DNA of 64,000 nucleotides from an uncultured Eggerthella sp. (GCA_900546175.1 URBX01000006.1:1-64000); one strand, 5' to 3'; shown: positions 17,569 through 27,604, numbered from the stretch's first letter. Made by a program: numbers and translations. Notes: a model not told the origin generated them from the letters alone.

Positions 17569-18897
17569 ATGACTTCTCATGACAACATTACGCGTATTGA
17601 GCCACTATCTTCTCCACTCCGTGGTTCTATTACAGTTCCGGGTGATAAGTCTATCTCGCATCGTGCTGTCCTATTTTCTGCGATGGCTCACGGTACAACC
17701 CGTGTGTTGGGAGTTCTTGATTCGGCCGATGTTCGTTCCTCAATTAATGCGGTACGGGCGCTTGGTGCAAAAGTGAATTTGGAAAAACAACCAGACGGGT
17801 CGCTTGCAGGTGGTATTACTGGTTGGGGCTCTGAAGGCCCACAGCAGCCTGAAGGCCCCATCGATTGTGGCAATTCTGGCACTACCGCACGTTTGCTTAT
17901 GGGTGTTTTAGCTCCTTGGAATATTCGTGTTGAACTGACCGGTGATGAGTCTTTATCTCATCGTCCAATGCGCCGCATTATTGCTCCTCTCATGAAGATG
18001 GGCGTTCGCTTTGAGCCTGAAGCAAAAGAAAACCTTCCTATTGTTGAAATTGGAACTCCTAACCTCAAGGCAATTACCTATGAGGCGCCCATGGCTTCTG
18101 CTCAGCTTAAAACAGCGGTATTGCTAGCAGGTATGAGAGCAAAGGGAACTACGACGGTTTATGAGCCAGCACCTTCTCGCAACCATACTGAACTACTCCT
18201 TCCTGAGTATGGTGTTGAGACTTCTGCAGGCTATTGTGTTGCGTCCGTGGAAGGCCCTGCTGCTATGCATGCTTCTGAAATTCAAGTTCCTGGTGATCCT
18301 TCTTCGGCTGCTTTCTTAGTGTGTGCTGCGCTTCTAAAGAAGGAAAGCAGTATTCAAATTGAAAACGTGAGCCTAAATACTGCACGAACTGGTTTTGTTC
18401 GCACGCTTGAACGCATGGGAGCTTCTATTGAAATTCGCCGCACTGGTGGAGAAGGAAAAGAACCTTCGGGAATAATTGAGGCTCACTACACGGAGAATTT
18501 AGTTGGCTGCGAAATTCCTTCTCAGCATATTGCGAGCGAAATTGATGAGATTCCTGTTCTCGCTTTAGTTGCTGCAGGAGGAAAAGGCGTTACCGTCTTT
18601 AGACAAGTTTCTGAGCTTCGCAAGAAGGAATCTAATCGCCTCGATGCTATTATTGAAGGTCTGGGTAAGCTTGGCATTGCTGCATGGTGCGAAGATGATG
18701 ATTTGTATATCGAAGGCCAGCCTGGATTTGAAATCCCTGATGGGCTTGTTTTTGATTCCCGAAAAGATCATCGTCTTGCAATGACTTGGTCGTTAGTGGG
18801 TCTTTGTGGTAATAAGCCTGTTGATATTGTTGATTTCGATTCAGTTGCTGTCAGCTTTCCAACGTTTTTATCCACTCTTGAAAGGCTTACTCGATGA
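17569..18897 (+). CDS. aroA: 3-phosphoshikimate 1-carboxyvinyltransferase
   Basis: A 442-residue EPSP synthase of the shikimate pathway, joining shikimate 3-phosphate and phosphoenolpyruvate. Family motifs are GDKSISHRA at the N-terminus, GNSGTTARLLMG, and RKKESNRLDAI with DHRLAM in the C-terminal half. A Gly-Ala change in the glyphosate loop cannot be judged by eye. The start at 17569 lies just after the tyrA stop. The end overlaps cmk by 4 bp, a pairing (aroA-cmk) common in bacteria. Confidence 0.95.
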   Translation: MTSHDNITRIEPLSSPLRGSITVPGDKSISHRAVLFSAMAHGTTRVLGVLDSADVRSSINAVRALGAKVNLEKQPDGSLAGGITGWGSEGPQQPEGPIDCGNSGTTARLLMGVLAPWNIRVELTGDESLSHRPMRRIIAPLMKMGVRFEPEAKENLPIVEIGTPNLKAITYEAPMASAQLKTAVLLAGMRAKGTTTVYEPAPSRNHTELLLPEYGVETSAGYCVASVEGPAAMHASEIQVPGDPSSAAFLVCAALLKKESSIQIENVSLNTARTGFVRTLERMGASIEIRRTGGEGKEPSGIIEAHYTENLVGCEIPSQHIASEIDEIPVLALVAAGGKGVTVFRQVSELRKKESNRLDAIIEGLGKLGIAAWCEDDDLYIEGQPGFEIPDGLVFDSRKDHRLAMTWSLVGLCGNKPVDIVDFDSVAVSFPTFLSTLERLTR

Positions 18898-19565
18898 TTA
18901 TTGCTATTGATGGTCCATCTGGCGCAGGAAAGTCAACGGTGGCAAAAATTGTTGCGCGCAATTTAGGGTTTTCTTGTCTAGACACGGGAGCAATGTATCG
19001 TGCAATTGCTTACAAAGCGTTAGCTGAGGGTATTTCCCTTGATGATAAGGAGGCGCTTGGCGAGCTTGCGCAAAGATGCACTATAACCTTTGGTCACGAT
19101 AAAGATAACCCTACTCCAAAGTATGTTTACGTTGACGGTCAGGATGTTAGCGCTGCAATTCGTACTGCCGAAATTGACAAGGCAGTATCTCCTGTTTCGG
19201 CAACTCCTCAAGTACGAAGCGCACTAGTTTTACAACAGCAGCGTATTGGTTCTGAAGGTAATTATGTTGTTGAAGGAAGAGATATCGGCACAACGGTATT
19301 TCCTCATGCAGAAGTAAAAGTATTCCTTACTGCTTCAGCAGAGGAACGTGCCCACCGTCGTGTTCGCCAAAATGTTGACCGCTGTATTGGTTCAACAAAT
19401 TATGAAGAGGTATTAGCTGACATTATTCGGCGTGATGAAGTTGATTCTAACCGCGCAACATCGCCTTTGAAGCCAGCTGATGATGCAATTATTATGGACT
19501 CAACAAATACGTATATCGAGCAAGTAATCGAAGATATATGTGCTCTTGCAAAGGCTAGGTCGTAG
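18894..19565 (+). CDS. cmk: Cytidylate kinase
   Basis: A 223-residue nucleoside monophosphate kinase that phosphorylates CMP and dCMP. The P-loop is GPSGAGKST near residue 6, then LDTGAMYRA, and GRDIGTTVFP, both CMP kinase signatures. It starts within the aroA stop (4-bp overlap) and is followed 5 bp later by plsC. The length is typical of the bacterial enzyme. Confidence 0.95.
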   Translation: MIIAIDGPSGAGKSTVAKIVARNLGFSCLDTGAMYRAIAYKALAEGISLDDKEALGELAQRCTITFGHDKDNPTPKYVYVDGQDVSAAIRTAEIDKAVSPVSATPQVRSALVLQQQRIGSEGNYVVEGRDIGTTVFPHAEVKVFLTASAEERAHRRVRQNVDRCIGSTNYEEVLADIIRRDEVDSNRATSPLKPADDAIIMDSTNTYIEQVIEDICALAKARS

Positions 19566-19570
19566 GATTT

Positions 19571-20437
19571 ATGGGCCAAAAACAAGAAGAGTTGTGGGCG
19601 AAATCTTTAGGCGGAAATAATACCGACAATGAGATGGGACACGGAGTTGCCCATTTGCTTTCGGGTCTCTTTCGTTTTTTGTGCAAAGTGGTATTTCGCT
19701 ATGAAGTGAAAAATATCGAGAATATTAGAGGGTTTATAGGGAAAGAGCACGGTGCGGTTCTTATCGGTCCTCATACCTCATATCTCGATCCTGTTTTCAT
19801 GTTTATTGCGGTTCGACCTCAGCAGTGGGTGCACCTTATTGGTAAGGAGAACTTGTTTTCAGCAGCTCATGGCCTTTTAGGTTGGATTGTAAGTCGTGTT
19901 GGCGCTATTCCTGTAAAACGCGATTCGGCTGATAGGGCTATGGTGAAAAACGCTTCTCGCATGTTGAAAAACGGGGAATTGGTGGCTATCTTTCCTGAAG
20001 GAACCCGAAGAGGAAAAGGAGACGTTTCTTGTAATCTCCATGGTGGTGCTGCTTTGATTGCCCGTATGGGAAAAGCACCATTGATTCCTGTTGGTCTTAC
20101 TAACGTTTCTCTTGTTAAGGAAAAAGGGAAACGCTTGCGTTTGCCAAAAATCACCGTTACTTTTGGCAAACCTATAGACTTATCTGAGTTTGATTTCTTG
20201 CCAAAAGATGAGCGTCTTGATGGCTGTGTTTGGTATGTAATGCGTCAATCCTTCGCTTTGACGTATGGATGTGCGCCTGAAGAAGTAAACATGGTTGAGC
20301 TTTTTCCTGAAAACAAAGACTACACAAAAGTTTTCGAGGAACACTTAATCAATACCGTAGATATGGATTCTTTGCCTACTTACCAAGAAGCACAAGCACG
20401 TAAGAAGGCAAAGAAAGAAGCAAAGGATATTCAGTAA
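19571..20437 (+). CDS. plsC: 1-acyl-sn-glycerol-3-phosphate acyltransferase
   Basis: A 288-residue lysophosphatidic-acid acyltransferase that makes phosphatidic acid. HTSYLD is the catalytic Hx4D box and FPEGTRR is the second acyltransferase motif. A hydrophobic N-terminal segment (about 30-45) fits membrane association. The C-terminus is long and lysine-rich. Together with plsY and gpsA downstream, this locus covers most of phosphatidic acid synthesis. Confidence 0.9.
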   Translation: MGQKQEELWAKSLGGNNTDNEMGHGVAHLLSGLFRFLCKVVFRYEVKNIENIRGFIGKEHGAVLIGPHTSYLDPVFMFIAVRPQQWVHLIGKENLFSAAHGLLGWIVSRVGAIPVKRDSADRAMVKNASRMLKNGELVAIFPEGTRRGKGDVSCNLHGGAALIARMGKAPLIPVGLTNVSLVKEKGKRLRLPKITVTFGKPIDLSEFDFLPKDERLDGCVWYVMRQSFALTYGCAPEEVNMVELFPENKDYTKVFEEHLINTVDMDSLPTYQEAQARKKAKKEAKDIQ

Positions 20438-20438
20438 C

Positions 20439-21284
20439 GTGAAGAATCTTAAGATTGTTCTTGCGAAGAACGCAGGTGCTTGTTATGGCGTTCAACGTGC
20501 GCTTGATATGACCTATAAAGCTTTTGATGCTTACGGAAGCGTTCAAACGCTTGGTCCTTTGATTCATAATCCGGGCGTTGTTCGCAATCTAGAGAATCTT
20601 GGAATTGGTGTAGCGCAGTCTCCTGACCAAGCAACTTCAAAGGCTATTATTATTCGCTCTCATGGCGTAGTTCCTCAGGTAATTCGAAACCTTGAGAAAA
20701 AGGGTCTTACCGTTGTGGATGCAACGTGCCCTCATGTTATGCGTGCTCAAAAAGCAGCAGCCCGTCTAGCAAAGGATGGGTATCATGTTCTTGTTGTGGG
20801 AGAGGCAGGCCATCCTGAAGTTGAAGGCATTTCGGCTCATGCGCTTGAGGAAAGTGGTAAGTGTACCATTGTGGGCTGTCCAGAAGACATTCCTGAGCTT
20901 TTTGAAGAAAAGATTGGCATTGTGGTTCAGACTACTCAATCGCGAGAAAAATTAGAACAGATTGTGGAAGCTTTGCAGAATAGAGGAATTAATCCAGTAG
21001 TAAAGGATACAATTTGTTCAGCTACAACTCAGCGTCAAGAGGCAGCTTCAACGCTTGCTCATGATGCTGACGTGATGATTGTTTTGGGTGGAAGAAATTC
21101 ATCAAATACAACTCGTTTGTTTGAATTATGTTCAAAGCAGTGTCAACGTGTTTTTCATATTGAGACTGTAGACGAAATTGATGCATCGTGGTTTGAGGAA
21201 GAAGAAGTGGTTGGAATAAGTGCGGGCGCTTCAACTCCTGAAGATCAGATTAAGTCGGTAATTTCGTATTTAGAATCTCTGTAA
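20439..21284 (+). CDS. ispH: 4-hydroxy-3-methylbut-2-enyl diphosphate reductase
   Basis: A 281-residue iron-sulfur enzyme that performs the last step of the MEP isoprenoid pathway, making IPP and DMAPP. The three cluster cysteines are in GACYGVQRA, DATCPHV and TICSATTQRQ. The substrate motif SHGV and the C-terminal SAGASTPED are present. A GTG start at 20439 is one base after the plsC stop. There is no fused S1 domain. Confidence 0.94.
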   Translation: MKNLKIVLAKNAGACYGVQRALDMTYKAFDAYGSVQTLGPLIHNPGVVRNLENLGIGVAQSPDQATSKAIIIRSHGVVPQVIRNLEKKGLTVVDATCPHVMRAQKAAARLAKDGYHVLVVGEAGHPEVEGISAHALEESGKCTIVGCPEDIPELFEEKIGIVVQTTQSREKLEQIVEALQNRGINPVVKDTICSATTQRQEAASTLAHDADVMIVLGGRNSSNTTRLFELCSKQCQRVFHIETVDEIDASWFEEEEVVGISAGASTPEDQIKSVISYLESL

Positions 21285-21324
21285 TGTGCCTTGTAATAAG
21301 GTTTGAGAAGTAAGGATATTGACG

Positions 21325-22632
21325 ATGGCATTGCCAATTGTTGCAATTGTTGGACGACCAAATGTAGGTAAATCTACTTTGGTAAATCGTCTTGCAGAAA
21401 ATAATGAAGCAATTGTTCACGAGATGCGTGGTGTAACGCGCGATCGTTCATACCATAAAGCTGACTGGAATGGTGTTGAGTTTACCCTTATCGATACAGG
21501 CGGTATTGAAATGGGTAATGATGATCGCTTTCAAGGCTCCATTCGTTCTCAAGCACTTCTTGCTGCCGATGAAGCGGATGTTATTCTCTTTTTGGTAGAT
21601 GGTAAAACAGGTATTAATACCGACGACTCTGCGGTAGCGCGAATCTTGCGCCGCAGTAAAAAACCAATCTTTTTGGTAGTCAACAAGTTAGACAATCCTG
21701 CGCGTACAGAAGCTATGTGGGAGTTTATGCAACTGGGTATTGGTGAGCCTTGGGCAATTTCTGCTCTTCATGGAACAGGTACAGGCGATTTGCTTGATGA
21801 AGTAGTTCGTGCTTTACCTGAATATGATGAGGAAGAAGAGATTGAGTCTATCAATGTTGCTATTATTGGTCGGCCAAATGCAGGAAAATCTTCTCTCACT
21901 AATAAAATGACCAATAATGAGCGCTCAATTGTTTCCGATGTTGCAGGCACTACCCGCGATGCTATCGATACCCTTATTGAGCATGAGGGTCGTTATTACA
22001 CCATTGTTGATACGGCTGGCTTGCGAAAGAAAAGCTCAATTGACGAAGATGTTGAGTATTACGGCTTCGTTCGTGCTCTTCGTGCTATTGATCGCGCGGA
22101 GGTTACCTTATTGGTAATTGACTCAACCATTGGTCTTACCGACCAAGATCAGCGTGTTGCTGGTATGGCTGCTGAGCGTGGTTGCGCTATGGTAGTAATT
22201 CTCAACAAATGGGATATTGTTGATGGTCCAGAACGAAAAGCTGAGATACGTGAACGTATTGAAGATCGTCTTACCTTTGTTGGTTATGCGCCTGTTATTG
22301 CTATCTCTGCAATGACCGGAAAGAATGTTCACCGAATTTGGAATGCTATTGATACCGCGTTTGATAACTACAATCAAACTATTCCAACTTCAAAACTTAA
22401 TAATTGGTTACAGGATATCCGCGATTTCGGTCATACGATTTCGAAGGGTAAAAAAATGCTGAAGATTAAATACGTAACACAGACGGCAACATGCCCTCCA
22501 CAGTTTACCTTCTTCTGCAATCATCCTGACATTATTGAACCTTCTTATGAGCGTTATTTGGAGAATAGATTGCGCGAGAGTTTTGACTTGGAAGGAACTC
22601 CCGTTCGCTTGAAGTTTAAACGTAAGGATTAA
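21325..22632 (+). CDS. der: Ribosome biogenesis GTPase Der (EngA)
   Basis: A 435-residue protein with two consecutive GTPase domains, unique to Der: GRPNVGKS (near residue 10) with DTGG, and GRPNAGKS (about 185) with DTAGL, each followed by an NKxD motif (NKLD and NKWD). A C-terminal KH-like domain follows. Der acts in 50S subunit maturation. ATG 21325 is preferred over the in-frame TTG at 21319 because it gives the normal N-terminus. It is followed after 4 bp by plsY. Confidence 0.95.
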   Translation: MALPIVAIVGRPNVGKSTLVNRLAENNEAIVHEMRGVTRDRSYHKADWNGVEFTLIDTGGIEMGNDDRFQGSIRSQALLAADEADVILFLVDGKTGINTDDSAVARILRRSKKPIFLVVNKLDNPARTEAMWEFMQLGIGEPWAISALHGTGTGDLLDEVVRALPEYDEEEEIESINVAIIGRPNAGKSSLTNKMTNNERSIVSDVAGTTRDAIDTLIEHEGRYYTIVDTAGLRKKSSIDEDVEYYGFVRALRAIDRAEVTLLVIDSTIGLTDQDQRVAGMAAERGCAMVVILNKWDIVDGPERKAEIRERIEDRLTFVGYAPVIAISAMTGKNVHRIWNAIDTAFDNYNQTIPTSKLNNWLQDIRDFGHTISKGKKMLKIKYVTQTATCPPQFTFFCNHPDIIEPSYERYLENRLRESFDLEGTPVRLKFKRKD

Positions 22633-22636
22633 ATCC

Positions 22637-23281
22637 GTGTTTTCAATTGCCTATATCTTAATCTTTGTTGTCGCCTTTATTTTGGGGTCTATTCCTTGGG
22701 GCGTTATCATCTCTAAAGTTTTTTTTAAGAAGGATATTCGCCAAGAAGGGTCTGGCAATATTGGAACCACTAACGCAATGCGTTCGATGGGAAAAGTTGG
22801 CGGTTCGGCAGTGTTTGTGTTGGACTTCGGTAAAGGCTTATTGTCTGCCTTTCTCGGAACGATATTTGCGACCTCTTTTGGCTTTGCTCTAGGTTCTTTC
22901 GAATATCAAGTTTGCCTCGCATGCACATTCATTGGTTGCGTGTCGGGTCATATTTATTCTCCATGGCTTGGCTTTCATGGAGGAAAAGGTATTGCTGTTG
23001 CGGTAGGCGCTCTCTTTATTGTGTTTGGTCCTCTTGGCGCATGTCTTGAATTGGCGCTCTTTATCGTATTAGTTTTGCTTACACGATACGTTTCGGTTGG
23101 TTCAATTGCTGCTGCAGTTGCTTGTCCTTTCTTCGCAGTCTTTTTCTATTGGGGAAACCTTCCTGCCATTATTCTGATTTCTATCCCTGCATTGCTTGTT
23201 GTTTATGCGCACAGGGAAAATATTTCCCGTCTTGCAAACCATTGCGAAAATCGTATTGGTTCTAAGAAGGTGAATAAGTAA
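22637..23281 (+). CDS. plsY: Acyl-phosphate glycerol-3-phosphate acyltransferase
   Basis: A 214-residue integral membrane acyltransferase that uses acyl phosphate to acylate glycerol 3-phosphate. Motifs GSIPWG, QEGSGNIGTTNAMR and FHGGKGIA are the three conserved PlsY blocks. At least five hydrophobic helices are visible. It uses a GTG start at 22637. Its stop overlaps the gpsA start by one base; GpsA makes its substrate, so the pair is functionally linked. Confidence 0.94.
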   Translation: MFSIAYILIFVVAFILGSIPWGVIISKVFFKKDIRQEGSGNIGTTNAMRSMGKVGGSAVFVLDFGKGLLSAFLGTIFATSFGFALGSFEYQVCLACTFIGCVSGHIYSPWLGFHGGKGIAVAVGALFIVFGPLGACLELALFIVLVLLTRYVSVGSIAAAVACPFFAVFFYWGNLPAIILISIPALLVVYAHRENISRLANHCENRIGSKKVNK

Positions 23282-24282
23282 TGAATGTTGCGGTAGTTGG
23301 TGCCGGTTCTTGGGGTACCGCTCTTGCTCAAGTGCTTACGATAAGCGGCAATGAGGTAGTGATTTGGGCGCGTAAAGAAGAGGTTGCCCAGTCAATTAAC
23401 AAACACCACGTTAATCCTCGCTATTTATCTGACTCCTTGTTGAGTGATTCTATTTCTGCAACTTCATGCTTGGAGGAATGTTTAGCAGGTGCTCAGGCAG
23501 TTGTGGTGGTAACTCCTTCTCGCCTTATGCGAGAGATGGCGTGTGCGTTCAAGCATATTCTTTCGTCGGATATCCCTATCATCCTCTGTTCAAAGGGTGT
23601 TGAGCAGGATACTGCTCTGCTTCCTATTGAAGTGTTTAAGGAGATTCTGGGAAACGAACAGCGTTTGGCTGTATTATCTGGTCCAAACCATGCTGAAGAA
23701 GTAATTATTGGTCAACCTTCCGGGGCGGTAATTGCTTCACCTTCGAATGAAACTGCAGTAATGTTTCGGGATATCTTTAATTCAACCTTTTTCCGTTGTT
23801 ATATCTCTTCTGATTATTACGGCGTTGAATTGTGTGCTGCATACAAAAATGTTATTGCTATTGCAGTAGGTATTTCCTATGGCCTTGGTTATGGCGATAA
23901 TACTGCTTCATTGATTATTACGCGCGGAATGGCGGAGATGGGAAGATTAGTAAGCGCCTGTGGTGGTGATCCTATGACGGTTATGGGTCTTGCTGGCGCT
24001 GGTGACATGATTGCTACCTGCACATCAAAGCATTCGCGTAATAGGTCTTTTGGTAAACTTCTTGCTGAAGGTGGCACGCTTTCGGAATATGAGGAAAGAA
24101 CCCATATGGTTGTTGAGGGTGCTCTTGCTTGTCAGACCATCTGTCCATTGGCTCAAAAGCATGAAGTTGAGATACCTATTGCTAATGTTGTACGAGATAT
24201 CGTATGGAATAATGCTCCTATTAAAGAAGCCATTGTATCTTTGTTCAAGCGTCCCCTAAATGTTGAATTTTGGGGTTTTTAG
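23281..24282 (+). CDS. gpsA: Glycerol-3-phosphate dehydrogenase (NAD(P)+)
   Basis: A 333-residue enzyme that reduces dihydroxyacetone phosphate to glycerol 3-phosphate. The N-terminal NAD(P) motif is GAGSWGTALA, the conserved Lys lies in CAAYKNVIAIAVG, and GPNHAEE and GLAGAGD are family signatures. The length is standard. It directly follows plsY and supplies it with acceptor for phospholipid synthesis. Confidence 0.95.
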   Translation: MNVAVVGAGSWGTALAQVLTISGNEVVIWARKEEVAQSINKHHVNPRYLSDSLLSDSISATSCLEECLAGAQAVVVVTPSRLMREMACAFKHILSSDIPIILCSKGVEQDTALLPIEVFKEILGNEQRLAVLSGPNHAEEVIIGQPSGAVIASPSNETAVMFRDIFNSTFFRCYISSDYYGVELCAAYKNVIAIAVGISYGLGYGDNTASLIITRGMAEMGRLVSACGGDPMTVMGLAGAGDMIATCTSKHSRNRSFGKLLAEGGTLSEYEERTHMVVEGALACQTICPLAQKHEVEIPIANVVRDIVWNNAPIKEAIVSLFKRPLNVEFWGF

Positions 24283-24329
24283 TTAAAACTTATTGAAACG
24301 GTAGCCCCTATCTAAGAAGGGTGAGACTG

Positions 24330-24806
24330 ATGCAGAACCAAAAACCTTCTTACTATTTGTATCAGACTCCATTTGGTCGTCTTACTATAGCCTGTGACGG
24401 AACGGCAATTACTAAGGTGATGTTTGGCGCTCAAAAGCTTAACTTGCCTTACAAACCTTCTCCCTTAACTACTCAAGCTTCAAACCAGATTCTTGAATAC
24501 TTAGCGGGCAAGCGGAAAACTTTTGACCTTCCGCTTAATCCAGAAGGAACCGAATTCCAAAAACGCGTTTGGGAAGAGTTGAAGCGTATTCCTTATGGCC
24601 AAACGCGTACCTATAAAGAAGTAGCAGAAGCTCTAGGAAATCCAAAAGCGATGAGAGCGGTAGGGAACGCTAACAACAAGAATCCCATTCCAATCATTAT
24701 TCCTTGTCATAGAGTTATCGGTAAAAATGGTAATCTAGTAGGGTATTCAGGTGGGCTCGCCATTAAAGAGATGCTACTTTCACTTGAAGCAAATCATAAT
24801 AAGTAA
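24330..24806 (+). CDS. ogt: Methylated-DNA--[protein]-cysteine S-methyltransferase
   Basis: A 158-residue suicide repair protein that removes methyl groups from O6-methylguanine. PCHR (Cys126 is the acceptor) sits in IIPCHRVIG, preceded by the helix-turn-helix segment YKEVAEALGNPKAMRAVG. There is no AdaA domain. ATG 24330 follows an AGAAGG site; the GTG at 24321 lies inside that site. Confidence 0.93.
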   Translation: MQNQKPSYYLYQTPFGRLTIACDGTAITKVMFGAQKLNLPYKPSPLTTQASNQILEYLAGKRKTFDLPLNPEGTEFQKRVWEELKRIPYGQTRTYKEVAEALGNPKAMRAVGNANNKNPIPIIIPCHRVIGKNGNLVGYSGGLAIKEMLLSLEANHNK

Positions 24807-24826
24807 CGTGTTGGTAGGAGGATTCC

Positions 24827-25513
24827 TTGTTTGGTGCAGTAAAGATTGCTCCCTCTATTCTTTCAGCAGATTTCATGAATCTAGAAAAAGATATTCGTAT
24901 GCTTGAGAAAGCCGGAGCAGACTATGTTCACGTAGATGTGATGGATGGTCATTTTGTTCCTAATCTTACCTTAGGCGTTCCGTTTGTCTCTCAATTAAAA
25001 GCTATTACAGAGCTTCCTCTTGATGTTCATTTGATGATTAGTAATCCGTCAGAACAGCTTGATTGGTATTTAAAAGCCGGAGCGGACATTGTTACGTTTC
25101 ATATTGAAGCAATTGAGTCTGAAGAAGAAGGTCATGAGTTAATTGCGCGCATTCGCCAGGCAGGAGCAAGTCCTGCTATTTCCTTAAAACCAGATGCTCC
25201 TATTGAACGCGTGAAGCCATTTATTGCCAGCTTGGATATGGTTCTTGTCATGAGTGTATTTCCTGGTTTTTCGGGACAGTCTTATATTGAAGGTTCGGAG
25301 CAGAGAGTTGCTGCTGTTGCACAAATGGCACAGGAGCTGAATCCTAATCTTCTTATCGAAGTTGATGGTGGTGTTAGCCCAAATAGAACTGCTGGATTGG
25401 TAGGAAGTAAGGGCGCAGACGTCCTTGTTGCAGGTTCTGCTGTTTTTTGTGCCGAAGATCCCGCAAAAGCTATTACCGACATCCGAAATGCAGCAACTTC
25501 TGCACGTTTTTAG
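24827..25513 (+). CDS. rpe: Ribulose-phosphate 3-epimerase
   Basis: A 228-residue TIM-barrel enzyme of the pentose phosphate pathway. HVDVMDGHFVPN carries metal ligands, HLM and EVDGG are further active-site motifs, and PGFSGQ is conserved. It starts with a TTG at 24827 placed correctly after a GGAGG site; no ATG lies nearby in frame. Confidence 0.94.
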   Translation: MFGAVKIAPSILSADFMNLEKDIRMLEKAGADYVHVDVMDGHFVPNLTLGVPFVSQLKAITELPLDVHLMISNPSEQLDWYLKAGADIVTFHIEAIESEEEGHELIARIRQAGASPAISLKPDAPIERVKPFIASLDMVLVMSVFPGFSGQSYIEGSEQRVAAVAQMAQELNPNLLIEVDGGVSPNRTAGLVGSKGADVLVAGSAVFCAEDPAKAITDIRNAATSARF

Positions 25514-25534
25514 GTTAGAAAAGGCAAGCAAATA

Positions 25535-26713
25535 ATGATCTATCTTGATTGGGCAGCAACTACACCTCTTTCTCATGAGGCGTATGATGCTATGTCTGAA
25601 TTGCTCGTTCCTGGTTTTGAGGGTCTTGAAAAGGGAAACGCCAACGCAAATTCTCTCTACGATTGCGGAAGGAATGCATTTAAAGCGCTTGAGGAAGCGC
25701 GAGTTAAGGTTGCTTCCTGTTTAGATGCTCGTGGTCATGAGGTTTATTTCACTTCGGGGGCAACCGAGTCGGACAATGCGGCAATTCTTGGTATTGTTGC
25801 GGGTCTTCTTAGTGCTCAAAAGAAAAAAACAACTACTGATACGTACCGGGTGGTAATTTCTGCAATTGAACATGATGCAGTTTTAAAGACCGAGCGTGTG
25901 TTAAAACAGCAAGGAATTGAGGTTGTAAAGGTATATCCGAATAGGGCAGGACATATAGAAGTTGAAGCTTTGCGGAATGCCCTTAACGACAACACTCTTC
26001 TTGTTTCCATTATGGCGGTCAATAATGAAATTGGTTCGGTGATGGATATCAAATCCTTGGCAGAAGTTGCTCACAAAAAGGGAGCTTTGTTTCATACTGA
26101 CGCCACTCAAGCGTTTGGTAAGATTCCTTTTTCAGTAAAAGAGTGGGGAGTTGATGCGCTTTCGGTCTCTTCGCATAAAGTTGGTGGACCAAAAGGAGTA
26201 GGAGCCCTTTATATTAAAGCGCGTACCCCTTTTAAACCGCTCCTTGTGGGAGGCGGCCAGGAGCTCGGAATGAGGAGCGGAACTCAAAATGTTCCCGGAA
26301 TTGTTGGATTTGCTGCAGCGGCAAACCATTCGGTAGAAGTGCTTGAGTCCCAAGCGGATCGATTAAGAAATCTTCGCGATTATTGCTATAAAGAGCTCAC
26401 TTCTATTAAGGGAGTTGTCCCTACTGTTGAGGTGGAGAAAGGCTCTGAGAAGTATGCTCCCCATGTAGTGAATGTGATGGTAAAAGGTTATGAGAGTGAA
26501 ACACTTATTCTTCGCTTAAGCAGCAAGGGAGTATGTGTTTCGGGAGGGTCTGCTTGTTCAACAGGATCGCTTGACCCAAGCCATGTGTTGAGTGCACTTG
26601 GTATTCAGAAAAATTTAGCGCTCGGTTCTATACGTGTTTCTATGGGCGAATTAACAACTAAGGATGATATCGATACATTTCTTAGCTTGTTTAAAGAAGC
26701 AGTGTCGTATTAG
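25535..26713 (+). CDS. Cysteine desulfurase (NifS/IscS family)
   Basis: A 392-residue PLP enzyme that frees sulfur from cysteine. The PLP lysine is in SSHKVGGPKG, HTDATQAFG carries cofactor contacts, and GGSACSTGS contains the reactive Cys in the short class I-like loop. The neighbours are rpe and Nif3; no IscU or SufBCD is visible in the window, so its role (Fe-S assembly, tRNA thiolation or both) is not fixed by context. Confidence 0.92.
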   Translation: MIYLDWAATTPLSHEAYDAMSELLVPGFEGLEKGNANANSLYDCGRNAFKALEEARVKVASCLDARGHEVYFTSGATESDNAAILGIVAGLLSAQKKKTTTDTYRVVISAIEHDAVLKTERVLKQQGIEVVKVYPNRAGHIEVEALRNALNDNTLLVSIMAVNNEIGSVMDIKSLAEVAHKKGALFHTDATQAFGKIPFSVKEWGVDALSVSSHKVGGPKGVGALYIKARTPFKPLLVGGGQELGMRSGTQNVPGIVGFAAAANHSVEVLESQADRLRNLRDYCYKELTSIKGVVPTVEVEKGSEKYAPHVVNVMVKGYESETLILRLSSKGVCVSGGSACSTGSLDPSHVLSALGIQKNLALGSIRVSMGELTTKDDIDTFLSLFKEAVSY

Positions 26714-26743
26714 CCAAAAGATGAGGTTTATGAGGGGACTGAA

Positions 26744-27604
26744 ATGGCAATTCAAAAAGGAGGTTTTCCTATTACGGTAGGCGAACTTGAGGCAATTCTA
26801 CTGAAGGCTTTTCCGCAAGAAGATGCAGAAGAGTGGGATTATACCGGCTTACGTGTAGGAAATCCAAATCAGGAAGTAACGGGCATTGCTATCGCACTTG
26901 ACCCAACAGTTGAATCGATGAAAAAAGCTGTTGAGATAGGGGCAAATGTTTTAATTACCCATCATCCTATTTTCTTAGAACCTCCAACTTCCTTTCTTCC
27001 TTTTGAAAAAGAAGGGCAAACGCCAGGAGCAGCAATACATTTTGCGCTTACTCATGGATTATCTTGCATGAATTTTCATACCGCGTGTGATGTTTCGATT
27101 CAGGGATTAAAAGCACTTCCAGAACGACTCGGTCTTCGCTATTTGAATCCGCTTTTACCCCTTTCGTCTTCAAAAGAAAAAGGGTTTGGCGCAGTGTGTG
27201 CAATTGAGAGCGCAGACAAAACTCAAAGCTTATCGTTTGGAAATCTTGCTGTGCGCTGTTATGAAAACCTTGGTGTTGTTCCTCGAATGTGGGGGGATGA
27301 AAATGCAATTATCAGCTCAGTAGTGTGTTGTGGTGGTTCAGCAAGTTTCTTATTGAAAGAATGCCTCAATAGGGGCATTGATTGTCTTATTTGCGGAGAA
27401 GTTAAATATCACGATTGTCTTGATGCTTACAAATCAGGTTTGTTTATTATTGAATTAGGTCATGATTATTCTGAATTTGTTCTTTGTGACGTTTTTGAAC
27501 AAACGCTTATCGCTGAATCGGTGGACCCATCTTCGATTACAATTATCAATCAAGAAAAGAACTGGAGTGTTCCCGAGCTTGTTTCTCGTAGTATTTCATT
27601 ATGA
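26744..27604 (+). CDS. Nif3-like dinuclear metal centre protein
   Basis: A 286-residue Nif3/GTP cyclohydrolase-I type 2 homologue. ITHHPIF and FHTACD supply metal ligands, and the C-terminal GHDYSEF carries the last. It is a short form without the middle CutA-like insertion. The family's function is poorly known; in many bacteria it sits next to the coiled-coil zinc ribbon protein found just downstream here, an arrangement that suggests a common process. Confidence 0.9.
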   Translation: MAIQKGGFPITVGELEAILLKAFPQEDAEEWDYTGLRVGNPNQEVTGIAIALDPTVESMKKAVEIGANVLITHHPIFLEPPTSFLPFEKEGQTPGAAIHFALTHGLSCMNFHTACDVSIQGLKALPERLGLRYLNPLLPLSSSKEKGFGAVCAIESADKTQSLSFGNLAVRCYENLGVVPRMWGDENAIISSVVCCGGSASFLLKECLNRGIDCLICGEVKYHDCLDAYKSGLFIIELGHDYSEFVLCDVFEQTLIAESVDPSSITIINQEKNWSVPELVSRSISL